Assembly (NCBI GenBank): GCA_030248215.1
Contig: JASANG010002439.1
Coordinates: 62,001-126,000 of the forward strand
DNA: 64,000 nt
DNA from: Enoplolaimus lenunculus
Taxonomy: Eukaryota; Nematoda; Enoplea; Enoplida; Thoracostomopsidae
Reading direction: 5' to 3'
Of the stretch, positions 43,858 to 55,200 are shown piece by piece. Below the pieces are notes generated by a model. It saw nothing but the letters and a program-made list of their open reading frames with translations. It was not told the origin of the DNA and searched no databases. How positions within the stretch are numbered: the stretch's first letter is position 1; each line of letters begins with the position of its first letter. A program made the position numbers and the translations under genes.

Positions 43858-44056
43858 GCCCATGTAAAGATCAGTGGCGGAACGTTTTTCTGAGCGCCTG
43901 CTATTGAGTAACTTTAAGTTTTAGAGTACTTTTTGTGCTTAAGCTTACGTCTATTAAAACGTATAAGGCCATTCTGACACTTAGTTTTAAAAGTTTAGGC
44001 TTAGGCTTAGCAATATGCTTGTGTTACTGGTCCGGATTTGTTCTATACATTGATCC
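43858..44056. mobile_element. family A TTAGGC-MITE
   Basis: GCCCATGTAAAGATCAGTGG at the left, TTTGTTCTATACATTGATCC at the right, with TTAGGCTTAGGCTTAGC in the core. Confidence 0.7.
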
Positions 44057-44229
44057 AAAATACAGTCATTTTAATAATGGGTTCACTTTCTAAGATGTTC
44101 AGATGTCAAAATTGCCTTTTATGGCCAAGTTATACTCTCTCGAAATGAAATTCTGGCTTGACTCCAGTGTACGAATAATTTAGTTTACGTTTTACATTTT
44201 AGTGGACAGTTGTATTTTTCCAACGGAAC

Positions 44230-44375
44230 CGCAACTCAGCTTTGAGTTAATTTTAACGCTTAGGTTTAGACTTGATATTTGGATTACGTTTAGGCTTACA
44301 CTTAAGCTTAGGTTTAATCTAACGTTTAGGTAATAAGCTCAGTCTATTATTTTGCTCCCCTGGACGTAACACTAT
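44230..44375. mobile_element. decayed family B-type MITE
   Basis: AACGCTTAGGTTTAGACTTG and AAGCTCAGTCTATTATTTTG plus CTCCCCTGGACGTAAC. The right side resembles the family B right side; the left end is worn. Confidence 0.4.
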
Positions 44376-44526
44376 CGAGTTACTTGACTAAGCTTCGGAA
44401 CTATTCGAATTGGTATACACGGACTTGTGTTGAACGGGTAAAGTAAACGTGCTTGATCTATTTGTTTAAAATATTCCCAACACACTGAGAAAACGTTTTG
44501 TCCTCGCTTGAATTGTTTGAGGAACT

Positions 44527-44635
44527 GCCCGTGTAAACTATACGGGACTGACTACAATAGCATAAGCCTTAAACCCAAGCCTAAACATATATTTTAACCT
44601 GGGCCTGCGCCTAAGCCTAAGCCTATGCCGTTTTC
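44527..44635. mobile_element. decayed family A MITE
   Basis: TGCCCGTGTAAACTATACGG, then AGCATAAGCCTTAAACCCAA and CCTAAGCCTAAGCCTATGCC. The right end is lost. Confidence 0.45.
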
Positions 44636-44639
44636 AGTC

Positions 44640-45467
44640 TCTTTATACCGAAGTCCCCATCCAATGTCTCCCATTGGGCAACGCCCTATATTTGACATGC
44701 GCCGAGTAAACTCGTTACAGCGTCTACGTTACGCCCTACAGAAGCCAATGAAAACCGAAGTTAAAGCAGACGTTCAGTTGAAAGTTTAGATGAAAATTTC
44801 AACTGCTAGCTTTAGTCCGTAAATTATTGTCAAATAGTTTAAGATTGGTTTACGACAAAGATTATATCTTAACATTAAAACTCTAAATATTGCATCAAAC
44901 TCATACACATATTTCAAATTGTACAGTTTTTAAACCATTAAAATTTCACCAGAGTCTGAAACCAATTTTGTGCCATAGGTAGAACACAACTGTAAGACAG
45001 ACTCAGTTTTTAATCAACACCAAGTTTGCTAATTGTGCTGTGAAGTCATTCGCAAACCCAGCAGAGGATCCAAAGCGCGAGCGCCAACATACGCTGCGGC
45101 GCAGTATATAATAGAGTAAAGAAAACTCACGAGCGAAGCGAGCAAGAAGCCAAATGCAATTTTAATAAGTTGTAAGCTATTGACTATATAGTTACAGTTT
45201 TTTTTTCATTAAGTTTTTTAGTTTACGATTTCATGTTACATAAAATTATCTGAATTTAAAAATAGGGGAAGCCGCCTACCCCTTACTCGAAACTGTAACC
45301 ATTTTATTATTTTTGAATGTGAAATACTGCCAAAAGTGTTATCTTAAGTTAAATCATAGTAAATTGCATATGGCTAAAATGACCGTAGTTTTTACAAATT
45401 AATTGGTTTGATAAAACCAAACTTAAATTTTACGCTTTTTTGGGTGGTCAAATTGTACACTAATTTT
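44640..45467. other. unassigned intergenic DNA
   Basis: No gene or full repeat seen. A CACGAGCGAAGCGAGCAAG word near 45129 recurs at 57151 and is a fragment of a dispersed repeat. Confidence 0.3.
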
Positions 45468-45658
45468 GGGCTCATGTCAAGATCAGGGCCGGAACGTCAT
45501 TCGCTGAGCTGGAATACAATAAGCTTAAGCTTTAGACTATTTTTTGCTTAGACTATATGTTTAGGCTTAGGTATAAGCTCATTGTTGCGCTTAGGCTTAG
45601 GCTTAGGCTTAGGAATATGCTTATGCTAATTATCCAACCCTGTTCTGTGCATTGGTCA
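45468..45658. mobile_element. family A TTAGGC-MITE
   Basis: GGGCTCATGTCAAGATCAGG at the left, AACCCTGTTCTGTGCATTGG at the right, with TTAGGCTTAGGCTTAGGCTT in the core. Confidence 0.75.
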
Positions 45659-45796
45659 ATCATATTAATTATAACGAGAATGCGCAGTATAAATTTTTTA
45701 CAACCCTTGAAAACCTCATTCAGCTCGACGGTCAAAACTTTATGGTTAAATGGTGATGGTTGGCGCATTTCATCTACCCTTGACTCTCGAGTTCAT

Positions 45797-46229
45797 ATCC
45801 CTTGATCCGAATAAGAGGTGGGCTGATATTTATTTGGCCTCTTCAGAAGGTACTTCCTGTTATTCGTTTACGAACTGTTATTTATTTCATCCCACGCTTA
45901 TCCACCCTTGTTACTGATATATCGGGCACTGCATTTATCCGTTGAATTAAACGCTTATTTTTCTGGTATCAAAAGCTTGAGCGATAATGCAAAGTTAAAG
46001 GCATGTAATTTCAAAACTTAAGTATGTTTAAAGTTTCGAACCCAACTTTTTTGGGCCTTGAGTTATTTATAAACTACAATTAACGACAATTTACATTTAT
46101 GGACTCTAATTCGGGTTTAGGAACTCTATCCACTTGCGGACTCTTATTACGGATACGGACTTTAATGATTGAGACTCAAAATGGGGACCTCCCCCACTTA
46201 TTTCCCCTCTTATTCGGGTCATTACAGTG
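45797..46229. mobile_element. family C Tc1/mariner-like MITE
   Basis: TTGATCCGAATAAGAGGTGG at the left (worn) and CTCTTATTCGGGTCATTACA plus GTG at the right. GGCCTCTTCAGAAGGTACTT matches the inner left of other copies. Confidence 0.7.
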
Positions 46230-46742
46230 TGCAACAAATAATTTTTCAAGCGAGCTAGATGCCAAAAGCAATTTTGGCACTATAAATGACAAAAGAAAAT
46301 TTAGGTTTTGATCCCTGTGAGGGGTAGACTAGGTCGAATTATTCTTCTTAAATCCGATAATGGCCGCCCATGTTCCTGCTTAAATCAGGACTCCTGCATA
46401 TTGCATAGTTCAAGGAAATGTTAACCGTGGCGGCGGAACAACTTTTTTCAAGCTTAAAATATGCGCTGCAAACTTTAAAAGGTTTTCCGTCGCAGCCGTC
46501 ATATGAAACTAATCCTATTGAAAGCCATGGAAAAAATACAAAAAATATAGTTCGTCCATGTATACTCAGTATTGAAAAGGCTGAAAAAATACGTACGCTC
46601 TATTATAATTCCATATCAATAAAAGCAACTGCAGAAGCACAATAAGTAAAACAGCCGGTGTTTTCAGACATGAGAAGTGGCGTAAACGAATTTAAACTCG
46701 TGCTGAAATCGAAATACCGACTATAATATTAATTCTTATATC
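46230..46742. other. unassigned DNA with a 75-codon frame
   Basis: The frame 46418-46645 starts MLTVAAEQLFSSLKYALQTL and has LSIEKAEKIRTLYY near its end. This vaguely recalls the dimerisation end of hAT transposases (AAERxFS...LxxLALLSIE), but the match is too weak to call. Confidence 0.2.
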
Positions 46743-47167
46743 AGGGTGCAACCGGAATTCCGGTTGCGGTAGGGAAATCCGGTATTTTTCATCATCTGGT
46801 CCGTTCAGGTAATAAATACGGTATTTGTTCACCGGAACTTTCCGAAATTTTCTGGTATTAAAAATTTGTATCATTTGAAAATTTAAGAAAATTGGCATAT
46901 TATTTTAACTTATTTTACTAAAATTGTCTCAGCGTGTATTGCAAAAAATTTTGTGCCATACTCTATAATTTATCCCATACGTTTCCAGCTACTGCATTTG
47001 TTTCAGGATTTTGGCATTAGAAATGTTGAGTTTACAAGCGATTAAATGGCATTTTAAAAAATTTTCGATTCCAAGCCTTTTTTGTTTCTGGTTCCGGTTC
47101 CGGTTCCGATATTTTTTAAATTTCCGGTAGCGGGTTCCGGTATTTTATAATTTCGGTTGCACCCCGG
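46743..47167. mobile_element. family G MITE, best copy
   Basis: CAGGGTGCAACCGGAATTCC at the left and AATTTCGGTTGCACCCCGG at the right form a clean inverted repeat. Subterminal GGAAATCCGGTATTTTTC and CCGGTTCCGGTTCCGATATT also face each other. Confidence 0.75.
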
Positions 47168-48184
47168 TTCTTAGATATATTAATTGACAAATTGTCACGG
47201 CCGTTCTTAACAAATGTGGGGCTTTGCAAATTGATAATTGCGGGGCTCCCATATAGTTGACATAAAAATTATATGAGTGCAGTTTTGACTTGCACCTTTG
47301 TGGTCAAACGCCAGGCCACTCTATGAGATGTGGGATGACGTTACGGTAACCGTGATATGTATATGTGTATGATGGTCCTAAAGCCTTGAGCGCAGCTTTT
47401 TACGTCACTAGATTTTCTGACGCAAAGTGCTGAAAATTTATTTGCTATTTTGGTACAAAAGTTTCTAAATGACAGATATTTTTGAAACAAAATCAAAGCT
47501 TTAAGTAAGCACTGGATAAAGATGTGTCCCTCTCATCACTATAAACTTTGTTAGCAGCATGCTGAAGAAAATATCAGATCGAAGCGTGCCAAAAAACCAA
47601 ATCCAAAATCTTAGTTTTCCAGGTTAAGAATACGGCTTAGGCTCAGTCACAGGTTTAGGCAAAGGCTTTTGGCAAGCGTTTTGCAAAACATAAGCATTAG
47701 CTTAAATACAAGCCTAAAATTAACACATGAGTCAAAACTGTTTTTTGGAGCCTTGTGCATTTCACTTAAACGTTTTTCACTCGGTCAAACCAGCAGTATT
47801 AATGCAGTTTAACCAAATATAGGCGTTGCCAAAGCGTACAATATAATGTCTTATCTTTTGTTTAATGTATATATTTTGTTGCAGATAAAAACCAAAAACA
47901 TTATTGCTAAGCAGCTTTGAAAGCTTATGTTTCGCCTAAAATATATACACAAATTCTTATCCTTTGTGTTTTAACGTTTCGTTCGCTATCCCTCTTGCAG
48001 AGACAATTTATGCTCGAAAATAGATTATGGCTTGGGCGTAGCACAAAACCAGGCCAAATCTGTCCCCTACAGTTGAACTACAGAAAATCGGTTTTAAGAG
48101 TTTACTAGTCAACGTGGATGCAAATATGCGACCCTAAAATATTCATTTCAAAACTTTTTAAGAATGTGTTCTAATTTGCATATA
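47168..48184. other. unassigned DNA with a TTAGGC-like block
   Basis: GGTTAAGAATACGGCTTAGG and GGTTTAGGCAAAGGCTTTTG near 47622-47680 are a decayed TTAGGC core. No gene is supported. A 63-codon frame at 47917-48108 has no motif. Confidence 0.35.
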
Positions 48185-48528
48185 TACTGTAGTGGCTTGA
48201 ATAAGAGGAGGGACTAATATTTATTTGGCCTCTCCAGAGGCTACCCCCCTGGTTATTCGGTTACGGACTGTTGTTTATTTTTAACCCACGCTCCGCAGCC
48301 CTTCGTTACTACTTAAGAATGTACTTTCAAAATTTAAGTACGCTTTAAAGTTTCGAACCCAATTTTGATCCTGGAGTCATTTATGCTCTACAATTGGGGT
48401 TAATTGACATTTATGGACACTAATTAGGGCTTAGGGACTCTATCTGCTTACGGAATCTTATTAAGGATACGGACTCCTATTAATTCGGACTCAAAATGGG
48501 AACCCCTCTTATTCGGGTCAATACAGTA
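48185..48528. mobile_element. family C Tc1/mariner-like MITE, internally short
   Basis: TACTGTAGTGGCTTGAATAA at the left, TTATTCGGGTCAATACAGTA at the right, TA on both sides. It is about 100 bases shorter than other copies in the middle. Confidence 0.75.
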
Positions 48529-48645
48529 TGATGTCTCGTGTTTATGTATGAAAGAATCATTAAAACGGCTGGAACGCAACCGAAAATACGAACGTGGGGC
48601 GTTCCAGCTTTAATAATATAGATGATGAGGACAAGATGTACACGT

Positions 48646-49053
48646 TGCTGTAATGACCAAATAAAAGAGGGGAGTGACTGATATTTATTTCACTTCACCA
48701 CAGTGTGCACTACTCGCTATTCGGTTCCGGACTGCTATTTTTTGTTCAATCCGACTCCAGTTATTTGAACCACAAACGTTTAAATTCATTACTTTAGGAA
48801 TATTCTTTTAAAATTTGTGCTGCTATGAAAACGTTTAATAATATACTTTGAGTAAAGAATCAGATTCTGCACTAAAGTTGATTTGCCTCACAAGGCGCTA
48901 ACGCAATCTAATTTGCGTAAATGACATGTATGGACTTTAGGAGTTTTGGCTTCTATCCGTTTACCGACTGAAATATACTCCTAGTTATTCGCACTCAAAA
49001 TAGGGAACCCCGGCTGTTATGACCTCTGCAGCCTTATTTGGTGCGTTACCGTA
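48646..49053. mobile_element. family C MITE, diverged
   Basis: TGCTGTAATGACCAAATAAA at the left, and TATTTGGTGCGTTACCGTAC at the right. The order of inner words (ATATTTATTTCACTTCACCA, then CTATTCGGTTCCGGACTG) matches family C. Confidence 0.55.
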
Positions 49054-49255
49054 CAACAATTTGTATGCTTTATTTTCATATTGATCCGAAATGAGTGCTA
49101 TTGGGGTGCTTTAGAGTTGCCCCCTATAACTAAAGATTAATATTCTTTATGATAGATATTGATATGAATAATTATGATGGACTTCAAGTGATACCATGAG
49201 GGTGGGGCACTACAAATTGGAGTTCTTGTACACTATCCCATGTGCTTAAACCAAA

Positions 49256-49470
49256 GGCCGTATTCTCAAATGTGTGTAGCATTTACCACCAGTTGGCGAT
49301 TGATCTTCTGACTTACACACAAGAGAGCGCCTCAAAATTCTGTACGTTTTTCACATGCGATTTGCTCTACTTTTGTACCAATTTTGAGCTGAACAAATGC
49401 AATAGTAAATTAGTTTGAAAACCTATTACCAACTGATGATAGTTGGTGTAGACAATTGAGAACATGGGCT
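49256..49470. mobile_element. family R MITE (TTCTCAAATGTG ends)
   Basis: GGCCGTATTCTCAAATGTGT and TTTACCACCAGTTGGCGATT at the left pair with ACCAACTGATGATAGTTGGT and ATTGAGAACATGGGCT at the right. Sister of 32547-32767. Confidence 0.7.
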
Positions 49471-49775
49471 CTAGGTTCTGGCTTAGGCTTTGGTTTCGAA
49501 AAAGCGAACTAATGTCATTGAGAGAAATGGTCAATTACAGGAGATGTTTTAGCAAAATGTTCCTATATCATTTGCTCATGCAGAAAGTAAATTGGTCTTG
49601 ACGCGGTTACTGAAATCAAGGGTACGTAATACAAGATTATGCAACTCTTGTGGTTCCGCTGGATACAAAATGTTCCCTTCACGCGTTGCGCTTTTGACCG
49701 ACCGTCCTTATTATAGTTTACTTAAGGTTATTGCATGTGACAACCTCCCTTTATAAACCAGTCGTAGTGGGACTA

Positions 49776-50345
49776 CATTTATTGAGCGAAGCTCGAACGC
49801 ATGTAAGCAATTACGGTAATATGCAAATTACTTGTTAGCTAACTATTCATTTATCGGTTTTGGAGGTTTGTAAGCAATTTCCTCAGATTCCTCGCACCCA
49901 AAAACCCTTCAGTCAATCTAATAATTTTTGGAATAATTTAAAAAGTCCTAATTTTGTTTTGTGAATTAAGCTAATATGCCAATTAGTTATTAGCTAACTG
50001 TTCAATTATCGGTTTTGGAGGTTTGTAAACAATTTATTGAGATTCTTCGCACCCAAAAACCCTTTAGTGCTGAAATTATATTGGTTTTAACCTTAATAAT
50101 TAGTGAAATATTGTAAAAAGTCCTAATTTAGGCTTATAAACTATGCTAATATGCAAATTATCTATTAGCTAACTGCCCAATTATCGGTTTTGGAGGTTTG
50201 TAAACAGTCTACGCAGATTCCTCGCACCCAAAAACCCTTTAATGCGAAAATTAGATTGCTTCTAACTGTAATAATTAGAGAAATATTGTGGAAAGTCCTA
50301 ATTTAGGCTTAATTTATTATGCAAATTAGCCTGTAGCTAACAAAC
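49776..50345. repeat. family L, three tandem-like units with a conserved tail
   Basis: ATCGGTTTTGGAGGTTTGTA begins a unit near 49854, 50008 and 50183. Each is followed by TCGCACCCAAAAACCCTT and then GTCCTAATTT. Unit lengths are about 155 and 175 bases. GGACTACATTTATTGAGCGA at 49772 marks the left edge, as at 15080. Confidence 0.65.
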
Positions 50346-50600
50346 GGCTTAAAATTTTAAAATCCCAATGCGAGGTTAACGCTCCAGAATAATTGGCTTT
50401 CAAACAAAAAAGTTTATCAAAATCGGTTCGGCCGTTCCTGAGATTCTTTTCGGACGGACAGACGGACAGACGGACGGACGGACATCCACCTTTCGACCCC
50501 CAAGTACAAAACATAAAACGCTTCGCGAAAATCAGGAGGGTCGGCCAAAAACGCAACGTCCGGTGGCACATTTTGTACCATACGTGACCTACAACCAACT
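50346..50600. repeat. family L tail: GGTTCGGCCGTTCCTGAGAT plus GGAC microsatellite
   Basis: The words AATCGGTTCGGCCGTTCCTG then (GGACGGACA)n at 50452-50483 are a combination common in invertebrate dispersed repeats. The simple repeat is about 32 bases. Short frames across it are not coding. Confidence 0.6.
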
Positions 50601-51580
50601 AGTATATAATTAACAGGGTCCAATCTGCTATTAAGGCCAATTACTAATTGGCGCAGGCCAATTATTAACTATCCCAGGCCAATTAGTGTTTAATGTAATA
50701 GCTGTTTTGCCAAGGGTAAACTTTCATAGTGTACGTCCAATCACATTTAATTATTCTATCAGACGCAATACCAATTAAGTAATCAGGGTTAGTTGTTATG
50801 TACTGTTATATTTATTTGGTCAGACGCAATACCAATAACCAATTGGCGTCCGTTTCTAGGCTGACCTGGTATTTCCTTACAATAGCGGATTAGCCTAGGT
50901 CAGTTGGTTATTCTTCTGACCTGAATAGCAGATTGTCCTACAACATATATATCGTTCAGCTAGCGAAGCTTACACTGAGCCGCTTGTAGTATACTTATTC
51001 GTGTGCGAAATAAATACCATTTTAAGCTTTGTTACGAACCCTAATGAAACGGTAAACACTAGTGAGTTTGCGCATCAGAAAATGTGTCATCAACGAAAAT
51101 GTTACCACAGGACTAGCTATCACAGCTTACCTCTTAAAATTCGCGTAAAATGCCGCATTTAAATTGATTGACTGATTTTTTTATGTGTTTCAGTAGTTTA
51201 ATTAGGCAAACATCAAGTGATATACCCAAATCTAAAGTATTTAAATAGCTTTGAATGCAAACGAAGTTTATTAGCCAGTTTATTTTCTAGCAATTTTTTC
51301 ATTTTGTCGCTTAAAAGGTTTCCAAAGCTTCTGAAATTGATAAAAGACAATAAATATCAAATTTACTGTTATCGTTAGATAACGAAGTAAGTTTGTGTTT
51401 GGTTTAATTACTTTATTCAATTGTAAAAAAACTGTTGTTTGAAAGGTATTGGGTCAGAAGTCTGCGTAACAATCCGGCCGCCCATCCACAAGACGTTCTA
51501 TTGCATAAGAGAATCAACCCAGGGCACGTCGCGTTTTTTCTTTGAATTTGATTAATATTCTTATTAGACTATACCTCTTA
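50600..51580. other. unassigned intergenic DNA
   Basis: Two short direct repeats with AGACGCAATACCAAT at 50762 and 50823, and GGCCAATTA(C/T)TAA repeated at 50638-50690. No gene is supported. Confidence 0.35.
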
Positions 51581-51718
51581 TCATCAGTTTAGAGATAGGT
51601 TTTCAAACTGGCCATCCCTGTAAATTGTGGGTTTGATAATTAGCATAGAAGTAAAATAAATGAAATGCTAAAACTGCATTTAATTTAAAACTTCGGCATT
51701 CTATTTGTTTCAATGTTA

Positions 51719-51772
51719 CAAGATCTATCACCAACTGGCGATAGGTGCAACCCACATTTGAGAATACGGGCA
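51719..51772. mobile_element. end of a family R MITE
   Basis: ATCTATCACCAACTGGCGAT and AACCCACATTTGAGAATACG form the family end. The other half is not clear. Confidence 0.5.
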
Positions 51773-51796
51773 AAGACGGTTAGCAAGTGCAAGGGT

Positions 51797-51990
51797 TGCG
51801 CTATACTTGACGTCCGGCGCCGTCCGTCACCGTGCGTGATCGTACGGCGCCGGCTGCCACCGTGCGTCATCCGTACGGCGCGGTCCGTCATTGTTCGTAC
51901 CATAAGTTATCGCGCGTGAGTTATTTGCGTACGATACCGTTACGGTGACGAACGGTGCCGTACGGGTGACGGGCGGCCCCGGACGTCAAC
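51797..51990. repeat. family H GC-rich foldback
   Basis: GACGTCCGGCGCCGTCCGTC at the left faces GACGGGCGGCCCCGGACGTC at the right. Inner CGTGCGTGATCGTACGGCGC pairs with GTACGATACCGTTACGGTGA. It lies 150 bases before the ZP gene start. Confidence 0.65.
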
Positions 51991-52142
51991 AAAAGTAAAA
52001 CGCATCCCTTTAACTTAGCTGAATTTTTCTATTTTAGAAAATTTCTTCGTCACAATCGTTTATGCAATAGATTGTGAAACGAATTAAATGCTAATATAAA
52101 ATTAATATTTTTTGTTATATTTAAAAATAGCAATTCAGAGTC

Positions 52143-52214
52143 ATGTTGTTTGAAAGCTGGAAAAGCAATGCATCGTTCGGATTATTGATGTTCTGTTTTG
52201 CATTGAATGTTCAG
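52143..52214 (+). CDS. ZP gene exon 1: signal peptide
   Basis: MLFESWKSNASFGLLMFCFA then LNVQ, ending in phase 0 at donor GTAAAG. AATTCAG at 52133-52139, four bases before the ATG, could be a spliced-leader or cis acceptor. Confidence 0.65.
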
Positions 52215-55200
52215 GTAAAGTGGCTACACTGCACAAAAATGTGAGTCAAATTGACTCTTTCCGAAATAGACTCTCCGGAACTACACAAACTGAGCCAAAT
52301 TCGACTCCATCATCAGAGTCAAATTCGACTCACTGAGTCGCACGTTTGACTCTGGCGGAGTCGAATTTGACTCAGTTTGTATAGTCACCTAGAGCCGATT
52401 TTGGATAGAATCAATTTGATTCACCATTTCTTGCAGTGTATGCAACCCAGAACATGATTTGTTGTAGTTTACGTTGAACGAGTGGTCTATCACCTATGTT
52501 TTCCGCTCACAAATTATTCGTCATTCAATCGTAAGTTTCTGAATGTTTCAACAAATCGTGCTTATGCGGGGTTCACGTTATAACCGGGGCAGCTTGGGAC
52601 ACGTTTTGTCCCTATTAGACTATTGGGTAACATTTTGTCTGCTTGTAGACCCCATATCGTACTCAAAAATTCGTATTTGTCTGCTAATATCATTTATTAG
52701 CACCCGAAAATTACACTGTCCCGCTGAATATCATATGATATTCGTTGTAATTTTGGAATATCATATGATATTCGCATAAATGTCTGTTAGTATCACGTGA
52801 TATACCGTCGCTTGTATACATTGATCGTTTGAGAGCGGTGGTTTGTAAGTAAATGTCATATGACATTCGAGTTTTGTCTGTTGACCCGATGTAAGAGCCC
52901 GAATTTTAACGTTGACGTCGAATCAACATGGGACAAACCGTGTTCCGCCTGCCCCGGTTATAACGTGAAGCCCGCATTAGGTTTGCCCGGAACATCTCCA
53001 AAACTTAATTTTTGGGTCATTTCGAAGTTGAGAGCGATTTGTTTTTCATTGTAGAACTCGAGGCTGCTCGAACTCCCTTTCAGTTAATTATCGAAGTAAA
53101 CTTTTGTCGAGTACGGGAAAATCTTTGACAACGATGAACCGATGACGCGGTACCAATACTGGACAAATATGGGGGATCCACCAGAAATTCCTGTTCATCC
53201 ATTTTGGAACGGCCTGAAAAAATTTTGATGGTGTTTTCGATACGTATGGAAAATTATTTCCAAAAATCATTCTTGTGTAGTGCTTGCGGTTAATTGTGTT
53301 TTCAATATTTTTGTTCCAGTTTCGCTACACATACGGACAGTCAAACAACGGATTATGTAAGTTGAAACATACGCAATGTACTGTGTATAACACAGGCCAG
53401 TAGCCACAGGGTGGCCGAGATAGACTCAGACCACCCTGGAATAATTTTGGCCCCCGTCCCACTACAAAATGTTCAAACTTGCTTGTAAGTCATCGAAAAC
53501 CCATGTATGCCGATCTTGAATAATTTTTAGCCCCCCCTCCTTAGTTATGTGAGCTGACAATGGGCCTGTTTTAATACCCGGTTTAAGCAATACACTGACA
53601 CGGATTTATTGGTCATAGTTGTAGAAAATTAGAACAGCAGTTAGAAACAATTGCTTTATCCAATCAGAAACACTTCCTTACATACGCTATTGCCACAGTT
53701 TTGAAAAGCTGGCGAATCGGATGTGAGCAGGTAACGCCGAAATAGATGAGCCATCAAATCAGATAAGGAATTTCTACTTTTGGTTGGCGATTGTGTACGG
53801 CCGCTGCGTGAATCCAGATATATATGTTCCCGGGTGCCTAGTATCTATGAATTTGATTTGAAGTCAAATACTGTTCAATGTTTTCAGTCGAAAAAGTAGT
53901 ATGCGGCAAAGACAACGTCACGTACATGAGTTTTAATCCGGATAATGCATTTTTGAACCAATCTTTGATAACTGTTGTCTATGGAGGCTCAAATAGCGTT
54001 TGGTTGAAATCAAATTGCCAACTAAGCTACGTTCGAAATTTCGTAACAGACGCAAATGACACGTTCAATTATGCAACATGTGAAATTCCAATTACAAAAA
54101 TTCAGGTGAGACGTTATACAGAGGCATGAATCAGGTGTGATTTTAATAGGAAATATGTATGAAAAGCCTGAGTACTAACTGGTTCACTTGTTTCCGTAAT
54201 TTCGTTGCAGCCAGCATTTTCCCAAAAAAAACTGGATCACAATTTGCTAAAGTGCGTGATGCTGCACAATTTCATTCTATACGTGGAAAGGATGTTATTA
54301 TTTTTAGATCTGTTACGTTTTCTTACATAACTGCAATACTATAAGATTAGATTTTAGACTATTTTTTACTTACGCTTAAACTGATCCTTTTAGGCTTAGG
54401 AATTAGGAAACTGTTTAATTGAAAGGCTACGGCCGTAAAAGTAGCATTGACGGATGAAAAAATGTGGTGAAAAAATGTGTGGTTCACCACAAGTCTCAGA
54501 GTGTAAACGCATACTAAAAATAACGAAAACGGATATTGATCAAACTAATGGAAACGAAATAAAAAGCGAATATTGAACTATAAAAGTTTCAAAGATGTTT
54601 TATTTTTCCGCAACCACAATTGATGCATGCAAATATTTACCGGGTTTTCTTAAATTTTGAAAAAAATTGCGGATGCACCGAAATGCTTCAGAGTAGCCTT
54701 CTTGATGCCATAGGTGATAAACGTTTTATTTACTTGTGGCTATTCCCTCCCAAGTTGAAATCCTGGCTATGCTTACGCTAAGTTCGCGTCCAAGAGATCG
54801 TAGACTCTTGGTGTCATTACTTATTACACAAAACAATTTCAAATAGAAACTACAAAAGTTTGTTGAAATGATAGAAATTTGTGTTTTTTATCGCCCATAT
54901 AAACAGTATGAACCTAAGCCTACGACTAAGTCTAAGTTTAAATGTAAGCCTCATCGTGAGCGTAAAATCCTATGTTCAAGCCGAGAACTTTTTGCCCAAG
55001 TAAAACAAGCGGCCTGCCTTAGTATAAGCTTAAATATAAACTTAAAACCTAAACCTACGACTAAAGTCTAAGTCTAAACGTAAGCCTAATCGTGAGCGTA
55101 AATCCTATGTTTAAAAGCCGAATTTTTTCAGTCTCTAAATAATCACTCCATAGCAATGTTTCTCAGCTGGGCAAACTTTATACACCTGACGTGGGTTCAT

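Noticed and set aside
46418-46645. hAT transposase remnant
   Set aside because: Only a short AAE-x-LFSSLK and LSIE likeness; no zinc finger, no DDE part and no inverted ends nearby.
50393-50587. Asp-Gly-Arg-Thr-rich frames
   Set aside because: They cross the GGAC microsatellite of the family L tail.
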